A stretch of 49,563 nucleotides of DNA from an uncultured Myxococcales bacterium (GTDB lineage: Bacteria > Myxococcota_A > UBA9042 > CAIXZC01). A program made the position numbers and the translations under genes. Of the stretch, positions 48,249 to 49,563 are shown piece by piece; the stretch's first letter is position 1, and each line of letters starts with the position of its first letter. The notes beneath the pieces were generated by a model that was not told the origin of the DNA, made no database searches, and saw nothing but the letters and a program-made list of their open reading frames with translations. The DNA is taken from the NCBI GenBank assembly GCA_903895725.1, contig CAITUV010000081.1, forward strand, positions 1 to 49,563, read 5' to 3'.

Positions 48249-49380
48249 ATGCTGGGTAACTTCGATGAACGAGTCCACGAGCTGCGCCAACGCTCCCTCC
48301 AACTAGCGAGGTTTCTTTGACCTCGACGGCAAGAAGGCGGAGCTCGACCGCATCCTGAAGCAGGAAGAGGCTCCCGAGTTCTGGCTCCAGCCGGACAAGG
48401 TGGCCCCCGTCCAGAAGCGCAAGTCCGCTCTCGTCGCGGAGCTGGACATGTATCGCAAGGCCCTCGTCCCGCTGGATGATGCCGAGGTCTACCTCGAGCT
48501 GTCCCGGGAAGAAGGGACCGGCGAGCACGAGGCCGAAATCGAGCGCCTTCTGGCCGAGGCGGAAGAGAAGTTCGACGAGGTCGAGATGGCCCTGGTCCTG
48601 TCCGGGGACAACGACCGCTCCAACGCGTACATGACCATCAACGCCGGTGCCGGTGGAACCGAGTCTCAGGACTGGGCCGAGATGCTCCTGCGCATGTACC
48701 TTCGCTACTGCGACGAGCGGGGCTTCAAGACCGAGATCATGGATTACCAGGCCGGCGACGAGGCCGGTGCCAAGAACGTCACCCTCTCCATCGAGGGGCA
48801 GTACGCCTACGGCTTCCTCAAGGCGGAAAGCGGGATCCACCGACTCGTCCGCATCTCACCCTTCGACGCGGCCCATCGGCGCCACACCTCCTTTGCCTCG
48901 GTCTTCGTGTACCCCGACGTGGACGACAGCATCGAGGTCGCCATCGAGGAGAAGGACCTCCGCATCGACGTCTACCGGGCCAGCGGTGCCGGCGGCCAGA
49001 AGGTCAACAAGACCAGCTCGGCAGTCCGCATCACGCACCTTCCCACGGGCATCGTGGTCCAGTGCCAGAATGAGCGCTCGCAGTACAAGAACAAGGATGT
49101 CGCCATGAAGGTGCTGCGGGCCCGCCTCTACGACATCGAAAAGGACAAGCTGGACGACGAGAAGAAGGCCATCGAGTCGAGCAAGATGCGCATCGACTTC
49201 GGCAGCCAGATCCGCTCCTACGTCCTCGCCCCCTACCGCCTGGTCAAGGACCACCGAACCGGCCACGAGGTCGGCAATGCCACCGCGGTCCTCGACGGGG
49301 CCATCCACGGATTCATCAAGGCCTACCTGCTGTCAGGAAAGAACCCGAAACCGGCCAACACCGACTTGCCGGATTTGTAG
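48249..49380 (+). CDS. prfB: Peptide chain release factor 2, with programmed +1 frameshift
   Basis: RF2 recognises UAA and UGA stop codons and hydrolyses peptidyl-tRNA. The gene begins ATGCTGGGTAAC at 48249 and reads 23 codons to an in-frame TGA (48318-48320). The ribosome must shift +1 at CTT TGA C and continue in the next frame from GAC at 48319 to the stop at 49380, giving about 376 residues. The anticodon-like SPF is at 203-205 and the GGQ catalytic motif at 248-250, close to their E. coli positions. AGGAGG precedes the ATG. A single open frame would miss the first part; annotate as join(48249..48317, 48319..49380). Confidence 0.96.
48309..48321 (+). promoter_or_regulatory. prfB +1 frameshift site
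   Basis: AGG TTT CTT TGA C: a Shine-Dalgarno-like GAGG three bases before the slippery CTT, with in-frame TGA followed by C. In E. coli the same order is AGGGGG-TAT-CTT-TGA-C. Shifting is favoured when RF2 is scarce, giving autoregulation. Confidence 0.93.
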
Positions 49381-49433
49381 GCGGGATCTTCGCACCGTAG
49401 CGATGATCGGAGGTTACCAGCGGGGGCCCCTCC

Positions 49434-49563
49434 CGCGTGGTCGGGGCTGTGAAATTCCGCGTGGTCGGGGCTGTGAAATTCCGCGTGGTCGGGGCTGTGA
49501 AATTCCGCGTGGTCGGGGCTGTGAAATTCCGCGTGGTCGGGGCTGTGAAAGTCCGCGTGGTCG
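49434..49563. repeat. 24-bp tandem repeat running off the window end
   Basis: Units beginning CGCGTGGTCGGGG start at 49434, 49458, 49482, 49506, 49530 and 49554, each 24 bp apart and nearly identical (one base change near the end). The array is cut by the window edge. The 24-bp period is a multiple of 3, and all three minus-strand frames stay open through the array. A minus-strand repeat protein entering from beyond the edge cannot be excluded. Confidence 0.85.

Noticed and set aside
46822..48840. Minus-strand frame of 672 codons
   Set aside because: It is antisense to galU and prfB, which are certain genes.

Overview
The window looks like a chromosome fragment from a high-GC, Gram-negative, predatory-type or soil/sediment member of the Myxococcota (the former Deltaproteobacteria). 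Two large secreted proteins (3962-6769 and 39662-42469) end in the MYXO-CTERM pattern: a Gly/Cys motif, a hydrophobic helix and an Arg cluster. Several lipoproteins and secreted proteins carry the Cys-rich 'DGN-CT-D-C' repeats typical of this phylum. No rRNA, tRNA or CRISPR array was recognised.

Layout. 1-2115: two intergenic tandem repeats, then (minus strand) an operon of an IF2-N/zinc-ribbon protein and an Ogt-AlkA alkylation-repair fusion. 2178-6769: a Cys-rich lipoprotein and a MYXO-CTERM subtilisin-like protease. 6932-9601: a GH38 alpha-mannosidase. 9619-12674: a Phd/VapC-type module and a HicA/HicB module on either side of a PHP-domain protein. hicA is only 58 codons and sits directly behind a promoter containing a perfect palindrome. 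12692-25332 (minus): a possible phosphate or organophosphate locus, made of DUF47 and PiT, then a 1236-residue Cys-repeat lipoprotein, an OprO/P-like porin, a PHP-domain lipoprotein and a sodium:solute symporter. 25456-28607: two CotH-kinase-family lipoproteins, the first with a C-terminal C-type lectin domain.

28629-34652 is a divergent lipid-type cluster. One arm holds an acyl-CoA synthetase, a KAS III-like enzyme and a PhaC-like alpha/beta-hydrolase. The other holds TetR, an SDR and an unknown protein. A 15-bp palindrome sits at the predicted start of the first arm. 34816-35513 is a nucleotidyltransferase-like/small-protein pair. 35514-36888 is mostly non-coding, with an AT-richer island encoding a zinc-ribbon protein from a TTG start, scattered direct repeats, two strong hairpins and 23-bp tandem repeats.

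36889-43408 (minus) is mainly envelope proteins, including a CHAP-domain MYXO-CTERM protein and an outer-membrane barrel. 43492-47069 (minus) carries a Cys-rich secreted protein, nth (endonuclease III) and rarA/mgsA. 47192-49380 (plus) carries a small basic protein, galU and prfB with its programmed +1 frameshift. The window ends inside a 24-bp tandem repeat. Many genes overlap by 4 bp (ATGA/GTGA), so translational coupling is common. Functions rest on motif recognition by eye; no database search was run.
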